Shown piece after piece: positions 42,884-51,364 of a stretch of DNA of 64,000 nt (positions are counted from its first letter, which is position 1; the number at the start of each line of letters is the position of its first letter). The DNA comes from Canibacter sp052085365 (GTDB lineage Bacteria; Actinomycetota; Actinomycetes; Actinomycetales; Microbacteriaceae). The translations under genes and the position numbers were made by a program. Where the stretch lies: NCBI GenBank assembly GCA_052085365.1, contig JBQDFP010000006.1, positions 39,854 to 103,853 of the forward strand. The letters are read 5' to 3'. A model generated the notes under the pieces. That model made no database searches, had not been told where the DNA came from, and saw nothing but the letters and a program-made list of their open reading frames with translations.

Positions 42884-43164
42884 GTGACGAAGATGAAGAT
42901 TTTACCGTTGTCGTTCGCCGGAGCCGTGGCCGTTCGGGGCTGCGTTCGGGCGATGTGGTGTCCAAAGTCACACGGTCCACCATTAATCGTGTTCGCTTTG
43001 CGCGACCAGATTTCACGCGTGCTGAACCGCCTCGGCAGACGTATCACAGCAAGACTCTCGCGGAATCGCGCCGTTTTCGACGCAACACCCTGATCGCACA
43101 GCTTGCTGCAATAGTTCTGGGGGTTTCAGGACTCGTCTGGATTAGTTTGACGATCATCAACTAA
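42880..43164 (+). CDS. Small single-pass membrane protein
   Basis: This 94-residue protein has an acidic start, a strongly basic middle with many Arg residues, and one transmembrane helix at about 70-90. I recognise no family. It is translationally coupled to the PP2C gene (ATGA) and is the last gene of the kinase/MoxR operon. Thr residues in the N-terminal half could be kinase targets read by the FHA protein; that is speculation. Confidence 0.72.
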   Translation: MSDEDEDFTVVVRRSRGRSGLRSGDVVSKVTRSTINRVRFARPDFTRAEPPRQTYHSKTLAESRRFRRNTLIAQLAAIVLGVSGLVWISLTIIN

Positions 43165-43202
43165 ATCCTTATAGTTGATTCTTGTCAACAAACTAAGGAT
43201 TT
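43163..43202. promoter_or_regulatory. 40-bp imperfect palindrome before the MFS gene (probable MarR operator)
   Basis: AAATCCTTA (43163-43171) is inverted as TAAGGATTT (43194-43202). Inside it, AGTTGA and TCAAC form an inner inverted repeat. The left arm overlaps the upstream stop codon and the right arm contains the AAGGA ribosome-binding site of the MFS gene. Because a MarR regulator is encoded in the same unit, autoregulation through this site is likely. Confidence 0.6.
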
Positions 43203-43203
43203 T

Positions 43204-44844
43204 ATGCACCATACGCAAGACGAACTGCAGGGCAAAGCGAAAATATTTGCGCTCACCGGCCTGTTTTTGAGCATGTTCGTATCGATGATCGCAATGAACG
43301 TTGTCGGTACGTCAATGCCGATCATCATCGCCGACCTGAAAGGCGGCCAAGCCGCATTCACCTGGGTCGTGACCGCAACAATGCTCGCCTCAGCAATCAG
43401 TACCCCCATCTGGGGCAAACTCGCGGACGTCACGAACAAGAAAGTGCTGCTGCAAGCCTCTCTCGTGATCTTCACGCTCGGCTCCGCGCTCGCGGGTCTC
43501 GCCGGTGGTCCGGCCTGGCTGATCGGGTTCCGTGTTATGCAGGGTCTTGGTGCCGGCGGTCTCGGCGCACTCGGTCAAATCGTGATGGCCGAAATCATTA
43601 GCCCCCGCGAACGCGGAAAATACATGGGTATTTTGGGCGCCATCATGGCCGTCTCAACGGTCGGTGGCCCGCTGCTCGGTGGGCTCATAACCGACAGCAT
43701 CGGCTGGCGCTGGAACTTCTACGTCGCCGTTCCCATCGCTGTTGTCGCGATCCTCTTCCTGCAGTTCACACTTCACCTGCACACCGAGAAACAAAAAGTC
43801 AAAATCGACTACCTCGGCATTATCTTCATCTCGACCGGGTTCTCGCTCCTACTCATCTGGGTCACCCTCGGCGGCAACCAATTCGCTTGGTGGTCTACTG
43901 AAACCTTTGTGATGGTGACTGCCGGCCTCGTGCTGCTCGCGATCGCGATCGTTGTCGAATTTAAGGTTTCTGACCCGCTCATTCCGATGACGCTGTTCAA
44001 GAACCGCACCTTCACGCTCGCTGTGATTGCGAGCCTGTCCGTGGGTATCGCAATGTTTGGCACCGCGGTCTTCTTGAGTCAGTACATGCAGTTAGCGCGC
44101 GGCAAAACCCCGACCGAATCGGGGCTCTTAACCATTCCGATGATGGCGGGTGTGCTCGCTGCGTCTACGATCGCCGGTCAACTCATTACCCGCTACGGCA
44201 AATGGAAATCATATGTCGTTTCTGGGGCAGTGGCCGTGCTGGTCGGGCTCATCATGATGGGACAAATGCGGTACGACACTTCCTTCTGGTATGTCGGCTT
44301 CTCAATGTTTGTGCTTGGCGCTGGCGTTGGCCTCACAATGCAAAACCTGGTGCTGGTCACACAAAACACGGTCAGCCCGAACGAGGTCGGGGTCGCAAGC
44401 TCAGGGGTCACGTTCTTCCGCACGCTCGGCGGCACCGCCGGCATGTCAGCCATGGGTGCCCTGCTTGCGAACCAGGTAGCCACGTACGTGAAAGACGGCA
44501 TCAGCGGACTCTCACCGAAAGATCTCGCAGGCGCCGAAGCACTCCAGGGGCACGCGATTCCAAAACTCGAAGACCTCTCCGAGCCGTTGCGGCTCGTTGT
44601 TGAACAGGCCTACGGTCACGGCGTTGGCAATATCTTCCTTGCAGTCGCACCGGTTGCACTCATTACAATTCTTGCAACCTCGTTCCTGCCGAACATTCCG
44701 CTGCAGACCAAGTCCGCAGCTCAGCAGCGTGCGGCTGCCGCGGTACGCTCGGGTGAGGGAATGTCAGTTGCGGAAGCCGACCAGGTTGCTGTGCTCATGA
44801 CCGGAGAGATTCCCGTGCAGGAGGCAAACGATGACAAGCGGTGA
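43204..44844 (+). CDS. Major facilitator superfamily multidrug exporter (DHA2/EmrB-QacA type)
   Basis: This is a proton-coupled efflux pump of 546 residues with about fourteen hydrophobic helices. It has family motifs WVVTATMLASAISTPIWGKLAD (motif D/A region), RVMQGLGAGGLGALGQIVMAEIISPRERGKYMG and GPLLGGLITDSIGWRWNFY (motif C). The C-terminal tail is hydrophilic and predicted cytosolic. AAGGAT precedes the ATG and lies in a palindrome. A MarR gene overlaps its end by 14 nt, suggesting substrate-induced derepression. Substrate unknown. Confidence 0.9.
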   Translation: MHHTQDELQGKAKIFALTGLFLSMFVSMIAMNVVGTSMPIIIADLKGGQAAFTWVVTATMLASAISTPIWGKLADVTNKKVLLQASLVIFTLGSALAGLAGGPAWLIGFRVMQGLGAGGLGALGQIVMAEIISPRERGKYMGILGAIMAVSTVGGPLLGGLITDSIGWRWNFYVAVPIAVVAILFLQFTLHLHTEKQKVKIDYLGIIFISTGFSLLLIWVTLGGNQFAWWSTETFVMVTAGLVLLAIAIVVEFKVSDPLIPMTLFKNRTFTLAVIASLSVGIAMFGTAVFLSQYMQLARGKTPTESGLLTIPMMAGVLAASTIAGQLITRYGKWKSYVVSGAVAVLVGLIMMGQMRYDTSFWYVGFSMFVLGAGVGLTMQNLVLVTQNTVSPNEVGVASSGVTFFRTLGGTAGMSAMGALLANQVATYVKDGISGLSPKDLAGAEALQGHAIPKLEDLSEPLRLVVEQAYGHGVGNIFLAVAPVALITILATSFLPNIPLQTKSAAQQRAAAAVRSGEGMSVAEADQVAVLMTGEIPVQEANDDKR

Positions 44845-45259
44845 TGTGAAGTCGCTCATGGTCGAAATGGGGTCCACAATGACCCTGCTTCGTTCGTGGT
44901 GGTCGCGAACCTCCGAGGACATGGGGATCGGACTCGGCGGTCTCGCCATTTTGCAGGCCGTCTCGCGCCGTCCCGAAATTCGCGCCACCGAGATCGGAAA
45001 CCTGCTCAAAATAGATAAAGCCGTGGTGAGCCGCAAAATTACTCACATGCGTGAAATGGGGCTCATCGAGGCGAACCCGTCACCCGAAGATGGTCGAGTG
45101 TTCCTGCTGACCATGACGAAAAAGGGTGAGACCGAGATGGATCGCGTGCGTGAAATGGTCGCCGAATTCTATTCCGAAAAGCTCGCTGACTGGACGTCTG
45201 AAGAAACCGAAATTCTGCGTAGCCTCTTGCACCGGTTTAATACGACCGCATTCCAATAG
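44831..45259 (+). CDS. MarR-family transcriptional regulator
   Basis: This 142-residue winged-helix repressor has recognition region RATEIGNLLKIDKAVVSRKITHMREMGLIEANPSPEDGRVFLLTMTKKG, with the wing at PSPEDGRVFLL, and flanking dimerisation helices. GGAGG precedes ATG 44831, which lies inside the MFS gene. It probably regulates the exporter through the palindrome at 43163-43202. Confidence 0.9.
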   Translation: MTSGDVKSLMVEMGSTMTLLRSWWSRTSEDMGIGLGGLAILQAVSRRPEIRATEIGNLLKIDKAVVSRKITHMREMGLIEANPSPEDGRVFLLTMTKKGETEMDRVREMVAEFYSEKLADWTSEETEILRSLLHRFNTTAFQ

Positions 45260-45269
45260 GATGGGTGGC

Positions 45270-46397
45270 ATGAGAATTGGTGTCATCGGTGGTGGTCAGC
45301 TCGCGCGAATGATGGTCCCTCCGGCCATACATCTCGGGCTTGAAATTTCAGTCCTTGCAGAATCTGAGGGCATGAGCGCAAAGCGCGCCGCTGACCAGGT
45401 CGGTGACTATCGCGACCCCGAAACGGTGTACGCCTTTGCCAAAACCGTTGACGTCATCACCTTTGATCACGAACACGTGCCGCAAGAAATCTTGCACGAG
45501 CTCGTGCGCCGCGGCCACCGCGTGCACCCCAAACCCGAAGCACTCCAGTACGCGCAAGACAAAATCAGCATGCGCGAAAAGCTCACCGAACTTGGTGTCC
45601 CCGTTCCCGACTGGGCGCAGGTTTCGAACGAATCCGAGCTGCAAACCTTCATCGACGCGCACTCCGGCCGTGCAGTCGTCAAAACTGCCCGCGGCGGTTA
45701 CGACGGTAAAGGTGTGCGTGTCGTGTCACGCGCCGATGAAGTTCGCGACTGGTTCACCGCGCTCGCTGAAGATGGCCGCGGTGGGTCGCTCCTCGTTGAG
45801 GAACTCGTCGACTTTACCCGTGAGCTCGCACAACTGGTCGCACGTCGTGAAAGCGGCGAAACCCGCGCCTGGCCCGTGGTTGAGACGATTCAGAAAGACG
45901 GCGTGTGCGCTGTTGTGCTTGCCCCCGCACCCACAGGCGCGCTTAATGAAGCCGCCCGCATCGGGCACGCGATCGCGACCGGACTCGACGTGACGGGCGT
46001 GCTTGCAGTCGAAATGTTCGAAACCACTGACGGTCGTGTGCTCGTGAACGAACTCGCGATGCGTCCCCACAACTCTGGCCACTTCTCAATCGAGGGAGCT
46101 GTCACCAGCCAGTTCGAGCAGCACCTGCGCGCCGTCGCCGACCTGCCGCTCGGTGATGCAGCGCTGCGCGAGAACGCCGCTGTCATGGTGAACGTGCTCG
46201 GTGGCGGCTCGAAACCCATGCCAGAGCGTTACCCCGAAGTGCTCGCAAACTTTCCAAGCGCCAAAGTACACAGTTACGGCAAATCACCGCGCCCCGGTCG
46301 CAAAATCGGCCACATCACAGTTACGGGTGATTCACTCGAAGAGGCGCGCAGCATTGCCGAAGAATGCGCGCGCGCATTCGAAACCGAAGCGCTCTAG
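45270..46397 (+). CDS. purK: 5-(carboxyamino)imidazole ribonucleotide synthase
   Basis: PurK uses ATP and bicarbonate to carboxylate aminoimidazole ribonucleotide in purine synthesis. The 375 residues show the ATP-grasp layout: N-terminal GVIGGGQLARMM, VITFDHEHVP, ATP site VVKTARGGYDGKGVRVV, metal-site NELAMRPHNSGHFSIEG and C-terminal HSYGKSPRPGRKIGHITV. ATG 45270 is preferred over 45261 by homology. No good Shine-Dalgarno sequence is seen, but TAGGAT lies 7 nt upstream, overlapping the marR stop, so it may have its own leaderless promoter. Its usual partner purE lies 2.5 kb downstream beyond two unrelated genes. Confidence 0.94.
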   Translation: MRIGVIGGGQLARMMVPPAIHLGLEISVLAESEGMSAKRAADQVGDYRDPETVYAFAKTVDVITFDHEHVPQEILHELVRRGHRVHPKPEALQYAQDKISMREKLTELGVPVPDWAQVSNESELQTFIDAHSGRAVVKTARGGYDGKGVRVVSRADEVRDWFTALAEDGRGGSLLVEELVDFTRELAQLVARRESGETRAWPVVETIQKDGVCAVVLAPAPTGALNEAARIGHAIATGLDVTGVLAVEMFETTDGRVLVNELAMRPHNSGHFSIEGAVTSQFEQHLRAVADLPLGDAALRENAAVMVNVLGGGSKPMPERYPEVLANFPSAKVHSYGKSPRPGRKIGHITVTGDSLEEARSIAEECARAFETEAL

Positions 46398-46408
46398 GAG
46401 GGCATCGT

Positions 46409-47374
46409 ATGGAGTATCGTAACGTCGGAGACTCTGGTTTGATCGTCTCTGCGGTCGGACTTGGCTGCAATAACCTGGGTCGCGAAGGCACCCCGACCGA
46501 ATCACAAGAGGGCACCAACCAGGTGATTCGTGCCGCTGTTGAAGCGGGAATCACGCTGTTCGATCTCGCCGATGTGTACGGCAAACGTGCCGGTCTGTCT
46601 GAGGAACGGTTTGCTGCGGCCCGTCGCGAAGTCGATTCAGACGATCTCGTTGTCGTGTCTAAATTCGGTTTGCCGACTCATGACACGAAGGATGCTCGCG
46701 GGTCACGTCGTTACATGACGGCGGCGCTCGAGCGGTCACTGAAGCGGCTCGACACCGACCACATTGACCTGTATCTCTACCATTCGCCGGACGGGACGAC
46801 TCCACCTGAGGAGACCTTGCAGGCAATGGATGATGCGGTGCGTTCAGGCAAAGTGCGTTACGTGGGCACCTCGAATCATGCGGGTTGGCAGCTTGCCGAC
46901 GCTGACCATATTGCTCGTGCCGGGAATTTGGCGCGACCGATTGTGACCGAGTCGCATTACAATCTGCTTGACCGTCGTGCCGAGAGCGAAGTGATTCCGG
47001 CGGCGTCACGGTTCGGGCTAGGGGTGTTCCCGTACTTCCCGCTCGCGAACGGCCTGTTGACCGGGAAATACCGCAAAGGTTCAGCCCCTGACGGTTCACG
47101 GTTGTCGCATTCGAAACGGAATCTGCTCGAGTCAACGGACTGGGATCAGATCGAAGCATTTGTTGCGTTTGCAGAAGCTCATGCGCTCTCCCCGCTGCAG
47201 GTTGCGTTCTCATGGCTCGCGTCACGACCTCAGGTCTCCTCGGTGATTGCGGGGGCAACGAAGCCTGAACAGATTCGCCAGAACGCTGCTGCAATAACGT
47301 GGGTTCCGTCGGCAAAAGATGAAGCTGAACTGGACGAGATCTTCCCGCCGGGAGAAAAGATCGCACTGTTCTAA
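46409..47374 (+). CDS. Aldo/keto reductase
   Basis: This is an NADPH-dependent oxidoreductase with TIM-barrel fold, 321 residues. It starts YRNVGDSGLIVSAVGLGCNNLG. Catalytic residues are Asp/Tyr in LFDLADVYG, Lys in VVVSKFG and His in DLYLYHSPD, with the cofactor end at SVIAGATKPEQIRQN. AGGAGG precedes the ATG, 11 nt after purK. The 3' end overlaps the convergent DUF222/HNH gene by 4 nt. Related to YghZ/Gcy-type reductases; substrate unknown. Confidence 0.9.
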   Translation: MEYRNVGDSGLIVSAVGLGCNNLGREGTPTESQEGTNQVIRAAVEAGITLFDLADVYGKRAGLSEERFAAARREVDSDDLVVVSKFGLPTHDTKDARGSRRYMTAALERSLKRLDTDHIDLYLYHSPDGTTPPEETLQAMDDAVRSGKVRYVGTSNHAGWQLADADHIARAGNLARPIVTESHYNLLDRRAESEVIPAASRFGLGVFPYFPLANGLLTGKYRKGSAPDGSRLSHSKRNLLESTDWDQIEAFVAFAEAHALSPLQVAFSWLASRPQVSSVIAGATKPEQIRQNAAAITWVPSAKDEAELDEIFPPGEKIALF

Positions 47375-48816
47375 CCCGCGCCGACCAGGTCGACGCCACG
47401 AGATGCTGGGATCCACCCACCACTCGGGTTGAGTTCGTTGGGCGGTCGCACTTCGACTCGATCGTTTTGGAACCGGATCTTCCATCCGCTCGTTTCTATC
47501 GTGTGGTGATGGAACCAACACAAGAGGACACCGGCCCCGGTACGTGTCCGTTTCGTCGCAGCCCACGTTTCGACGTGGTGGGCTTCGCACCAGCCGGGCG
47601 GAATGCCACAGCCCGGGATGATGCAGCCACCGTCACGGGCCGCCATGGCCCGGCGTTGGTGACCGGTGAAGCATCGCTGTTCGTGTTCAAGCGCGACCGG
47701 CTGACCGTGCGAGTTCAGTGTGAGTCGTTGGAGTGCACCGGCACAGGCGGTTTGACGGACGCTGCTTGCCGGAATGAGCGCGGGGGAGCCGTCATGGCCG
47801 GCAATTACCGCCGTGCCTTCAGGGTCTTTCGCGCGGTCCTCAGTGGTGTGCAGCAGTACGACTGCGGGTTTGCCGTTTGGTGTGGGGAGCTCACTTGAGG
47901 TGAGCGCGGCGTTCGCGATCGTAACGAGTGCGTCGTGGTTTTTCTGCATCGCGCTGCGGGGGTCTTTCACGACGTTCTCGACGTCGCCGGACGTCGTGGT
48001 GGCGTCGCCGCGTCCGAGCCGAGTGTGAACCGGAGTATTAATAACATCGAAGCAGCGTGCGAGAGCCGCGGCTGCCTCGGGCAGTAGAAGCCCCTGAAGT
48101 CGCACCATGCCGTCATCTTGTGTGAAGAGTCGAAGCCCGCGTCGGCTACGGTGGTGTTCAACGGTGCGCTGCGGTATTCGCCGCGTGAAGGTTGCGATGA
48201 CGCGTTTGATTTCACTTTTGAGGCCGGAGAGCCCCACTGCCGAATCACCGGTGACAAGTTCGAGCCAGTGCGCTTCAATACCGATGAGTTTTTCAGTCGG
48301 CAGATGACTAATCTTGTGCAACGACATAATGATCAGATGCAAGGTATCGGTCGAAATATGGCCGTGCTGCGATGCGCGACGTGAACGACCGCCGACACGA
48401 GAAGGTCGCGTGGGTTCGGGTCGATCGGGCGCAGCCGTGCGGGTCGGGTCGGGAGGTGGCTGAACCTTGCCGGTGTCAGTGCCAACGGGGCCGAGTTCAG
48501 AACTGGAATCGGGAATATCGAGCATAGCGTCCGCGAGTTCGACCGCTCGTTTAGCTGCGGCGTAGCTCGACCCAGTGACGCGTGCGATGACTTCTTCGGT
48601 GTTGCGTAGGCCCCGCTCACGCGAGATACGAGAGGTTTCGCGATCGAGACGGCGGATTTCTCGCACCGTCATGTTCTCGTACGATTCGACGAGGTTTTTT
48701 ATACGGTGGATCTGGCCGAGCAGTGTGACGAGCTCATCTGCCTGCGGGTCATGAAAAACCGAGTCGGGCAGTGTCGCGCGCAACAGGGTCAACACTTCGT
48801 CAAGATCAATCGCCAT
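47371..48816 (-). CDS. DUF222 / HNH endonuclease domain protein (13E12 family)
   Basis: This 481-residue protein has an N-terminal helical DUF222 region (about 10-330) and a C-terminal HNH nuclease motif (about 400-455): RRAMAARDGGCIIPGC, CEAHHVETWA and LLCWFHHHTIE, with the zinc Cys and the catalytic His pair all present. GGAGGTG precedes the ATG. The family is multicopy and sporadically distributed in actinobacteria (REP13E12 of mycobacteria). Here it lies between purK-AKR and purE on the opposite strand, consistent with insertion. No flanking repeats were found by eye. Confidence 0.87.
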   Translation of the reverse strand: MAIDLDEVLTLLRATLPDSVFHDPQADELVTLLGQIHRIKNLVESYENMTVREIRRLDRETSRISRERGLRNTEEVIARVTGSSYAAAKRAVELADAMLDIPDSSSELGPVGTDTGKVQPPPDPTRTAAPDRPEPTRPSRVGGRSRRASQHGHISTDTLHLIIMSLHKISHLPTEKLIGIEAHWLELVTGDSAVGLSGLKSEIKRVIATFTRRIPQRTVEHHRSRRGLRLFTQDDGMVRLQGLLLPEAAAALARCFDVINTPVHTRLGRGDATTTSGDVENVVKDPRSAMQKNHDALVTIANAALTSSELPTPNGKPAVVLLHTTEDRAKDPEGTAVIAGHDGSPALIPASSVRQTACAGALQRLTLNSHGQPVALEHEQRCFTGHQRRAMAARDGGCIIPGCGIPPGWCEAHHVETWAATKRTRTGAGVLLCWFHHHTIETSGWKIRFQNDRVEVRPPNELNPSGGWIPASRGVDLVGAG

Positions 48817-48923
48817 ATTAATTCACCTCCAAGTCGTGATTTCATCGTACGGAGAGGATCCACCCACAAAAAGAGACGGTCGTGGAATGTGTATAACTTC
48901 GAACTTTTGCGCGAAGGAATGAA

Positions 48924-48935
48924 TAGACTGAAACC
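48924..48935 (+). promoter_or_regulatory. Putative leaderless promoter (-10) of purE
   Basis: TAGACT (48924-48929) is followed by 6 nt and the purE ATG; no Shine-Dalgarno sequence is present. The arrangement is identical to that of the aminotransferase gene at 5217. Confidence 0.45.
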
Positions 48936-49427
48936 ATGATTGGCGTGATTATGGGGTCTGATTCAGATTTTCGGGTGATGAGTGACGCGGTGCAGGTGCT
49001 GCGCGACTTTGGCATCGAGTGCGAGGTCGAAGTGGTGAGTGCCCACCGCACTCCCGAGAAAATGGTGGAGTATGCGCGTAGCGCGCGCGACCGCGGACTG
49101 AAAGCGATTATCGCCGGTGCCGGTGGTGCTGCGCATTTGCCGGGCATGGTGGCCTCGATGACGACGTTGCCGGTGATCGGTGTGCCGGTGCCGCTCGAGA
49201 AACTGGATGGTCTCGATTCACTGCTGTCGATTGTGCAAATGCCGGGTGGAATCCCAGTTGCGACTGTGTCGATTGGTGGGGCAAAGAATGCGGGACTGCT
49301 TGCGGCGCGAATTGTGAGCACCTTCGATGACGCAGTTGCGGCTAAACTCACCGAGTATCACCGTGATCTTGAATCAATGGTTGACGAAAAGAACCGGGCA
49401 CTGCAAGAACGGGTCGCTGAAATCTAG
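48936..49427 (+). CDS. purE: 5-(carboxyamino)imidazole ribonucleotide mutase
   Basis: PurE moves the carboxyl group made by PurK to give CAIR. The 163 residues contain the class I signature IGVIMGSDSDFRVM, the loop SAHRTPEKM and the core GAGGAAHLPGMVASMTTLPVIGVPV plus QMPGGIPVATVSIG. The gene ends overlapping the convergent DUF3052-like gene by 4 nt. Confidence 0.95.
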   Translation: MIGVIMGSDSDFRVMSDAVQVLRDFGIECEVEVVSAHRTPEKMVEYARSARDRGLKAIIAGAGGAAHLPGMVASMTTLPVIGVPVPLEKLDGLDSLLSIVQMPGGIPVATVSIGGAKNAGLLAARIVSTFDDAVAAKLTEYHRDLESMVDEKNRALQERVAEI

Positions 49428-49801
49428 GTGACGCGTTTCATTCTGACCGATGACCACACGTCCGAGAGTGAAATATTGCCGTTGAGCGTCCACCCGAAGT
49501 CTTGGACTCGCTTCCAAATACTGTCGCGGTTGATGTCTGACGTGTTGCCTTTGGGGTAGCCGATCCAGACCGCGCGAGGGGTTGTGAGGGTGGGCAGAAT
49601 GACGGCCAAGATAGCGTCGAGCTCTTTCCGGTTTTTGGCAAACATGACCGCAACATCCGGAGTATCACGATCGATTCCGTTGATCACGGTGACGTCTTCT
49701 GGGAGTGGATCAAGCAGGCTGCGCTGTTCCGCAGTTGACGGACCGAAGAGGAGTTCGGACCCGGGTTTGATCTGCAGCTTTTCAGCGACTGTGCGAGACA
49801 T
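49424..49801 (-). CDS. DUF3052-like protein
   Basis: This 125-residue protein starts MSRTVAEKLQIKPG. It contains VAVMFAKNRKELDAIL, VWIGYPKGNTSDINRDSIW and a C-terminal WSSVRMKR, which fits the DUF3052 family of actinobacteria; function is unknown. It starts 2 nt after the stop of the glycosyltransferase gene. GTG 49828 would give nine more residues and overlap that gene; neither start has a good Shine-Dalgarno sequence. Confidence 0.75.
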   Translation of the reverse strand: MSRTVAEKLQIKPGSELLFGPSTAEQRSLLDPLPEDVTVINGIDRDTPDVAVMFAKNRKELDAILAVILPTLTTPRAVWIGYPKGNTSDINRDSIWKRVQDFGWTLNGNISLSDVWSSVRMKRVT

Positions 49802-49803
49802 GA

Positions 49804-51162
49804 TTAGAGGTTTGCGTGCAGTTCCCACAGCGACCAGGCAACGTTTGGCCAGCTGAAGAAGTTGGCGCGGTCGTGAGCCAAAACTTTCAGGTCTCGTTGT
49901 TGTTTGTCGTCACTGAGGACGTCGTCGAGGGTGGCGGCGAGTGATTCTGCTGAGTCGAAGGTGCGTGCCGCGTCGAGCGCGATTTCGTCAACCGGGCCGA
50001 GTTCTGCGTGCAACACAGGTACACCGTTTGCGATCGCGCCGTACACTTCATGCCCGACACCGATGGCGGCCTGGGGGAGCACAAGCAGGGTCGCCCCTCC
50101 GAGAATCGCGCCGATGTCTTCGAGTTCGCGGGGGTGCACGACGATCACCCGGCCGTCACTATTCGCGACGATTTCTGCGAGTGGATCAACCTGTTCAGGT
50201 TTTGCCCGTTTAGTGGGGCGTGGCTTGGCTGCCTTTTTGGTTGCTGCGTCAGGTTGAGGCTCTGCGTCCGTTTTGGGTTCGTTCGTGTCGCTGGCCTGCA
50301 GGTTCGGATGGTTTTCGAGCTCGGGCGGCAGCTTGTAGATTGGTGCGGCCGGTGTTGCAGCTTCGGCAGTGGTTTCCTCGGCTGCATCAGTTGTTTCAGG
50401 TTCAGAAGTCTCTGGTTCGGTGGATTCTGACTCGGACTCGTTTTCGGGAGGGGTGGTCTCGCCACCGACTTCACCGATCACCACGAGGGGCGGGAAGGCG
50501 TCGTTGTTCTTGACGGCATCGACCAGCCACTGGAGTCGGCCGACACTGTCGGGTCGTGCTGTGGTCACCAAATAGTTTTCAGGCAGTTCAAGTTCTTGAG
50601 CTCGGGTTGCCTGATCGGCCCCCGCAACATATTCGGGAAGCGGCGCGAACGGCAGCACCTGCACATTTACTTGCGGTCCGAAGTATTCGGTTAACAGGTC
50701 AGCGGTCGCATAGTTCGGGGTGACCACCACATCGGCGTGTTTGACGGCCCGTTTAATAAACGAGCGGATCGCACGCAGGTGCGTACCCGAATATCGATCG
50801 GGGTCTTGCCACGGCAGCATATGCGGCACGGTGACCGTGGTTTGGGACCCGTCTTCTTCGTTGCGGGCGCGCAATGGTGCCAGGGGCGTGACCGAGTGCA
50901 TCAGTTCGCCATCGAGCGGGCGAGCGCTTGCCCCGTTTTGCCAAAGCAGCGGTAAAGAACCGGCACGCAACGGAATCGGCACGGCCGAAATGCGTGGGTC
51001 GTCATAGATCGGGAGTTCTCGACCCTTCGCGAGAATCACGCGCAGCGAGCACCCCTTCGGAGATACCGCACCGATTGCAGAGGTGAGGGTGCGCAGCAGC
51101 GCAGTATTCTCTCGATGTTCAAAGTCGGTGAGGGTTTCACCGATCAATGAGAAAACTACCAT
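49804..51162 (-). CDS. GT-B fold glycosyltransferase with a long low-complexity insert
   Basis: This 452-residue protein resembles family 4-like glycosyltransferases. The N-terminal half has FSLIGETLTDFEHR, LPWQDPDRYSG and DVVVTPNYATADLL. The C-terminal half has VIVVHPRELEDIGAILGGATLLVLPQAAIGVGHEVYGAIANGVPVL, the nucleotide-sugar-binding E-x7-G region. Residues about 233-325 form a Glu/Ser/Thr/Pro-rich insert followed by a Lys/Pro-rich stretch, splitting the second Rossmann domain. GGAG precedes the ATG. It neighbours galE, LCP and GT2 genes, so a cell-envelope role is likely. Confidence 0.78.
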   Translation of the reverse strand: MVVFSLIGETLTDFEHRENTALLRTLTSAIGAVSPKGCSLRVILAKGRELPIYDDPRISAVPIPLRAGSLPLLWQNGASARPLDGELMHSVTPLAPLRARNEEDGSQTTVTVPHMLPWQDPDRYSGTHLRAIRSFIKRAVKHADVVVTPNYATADLLTEYFGPQVNVQVLPFAPLPEYVAGADQATRAQELELPENYLVTTARPDSVGRLQWLVDAVKNNDAFPPLVVIGEVGGETTPPENESESESTEPETSEPETTDAAEETTAEAATPAAPIYKLPPELENHPNLQASDTNEPKTDAEPQPDAATKKAAKPRPTKRAKPEQVDPLAEIVANSDGRVIVVHPRELEDIGAILGGATLLVLPQAAIGVGHEVYGAIANGVPVLHAELGPVDEIALDAARTFDSAESLAATLDDVLSDDKQQRDLKVLAHDRANFFSWPNVAWSLWELHANL

Positions 51163-51364
51163 GATGCTCCTCTCCTCTCAGGGGCTCGGGGGATGGCCCA
51201 ACTGTATTCATTCTATGGAATGACGCTGACGAAACCTGTCACGTAACAGTGTCTTACACCTGTGCATCTTCTGGGATCTTCTCAGTTGTAATACAGAAGT
51301 TACCTGGGACGCTGCCAGAGTGTTCACCGGAAGCGCGCGTGTTAACGGTTTACGCTTAGTGATT

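Noticed and set aside
46659..47423. 254-codon reverse frame antisense to the aldo/keto reductase
   Set aside because: Low-complexity Arg/Ser/Pro-rich translation inside a clear enzyme gene.
47371..48816. Intact insertion sequence or self-splicing element carrying the HNH gene
   Set aside because: No terminal inverted repeats, target duplication or transposase were seen. The HNH gene alone does not show mobility.
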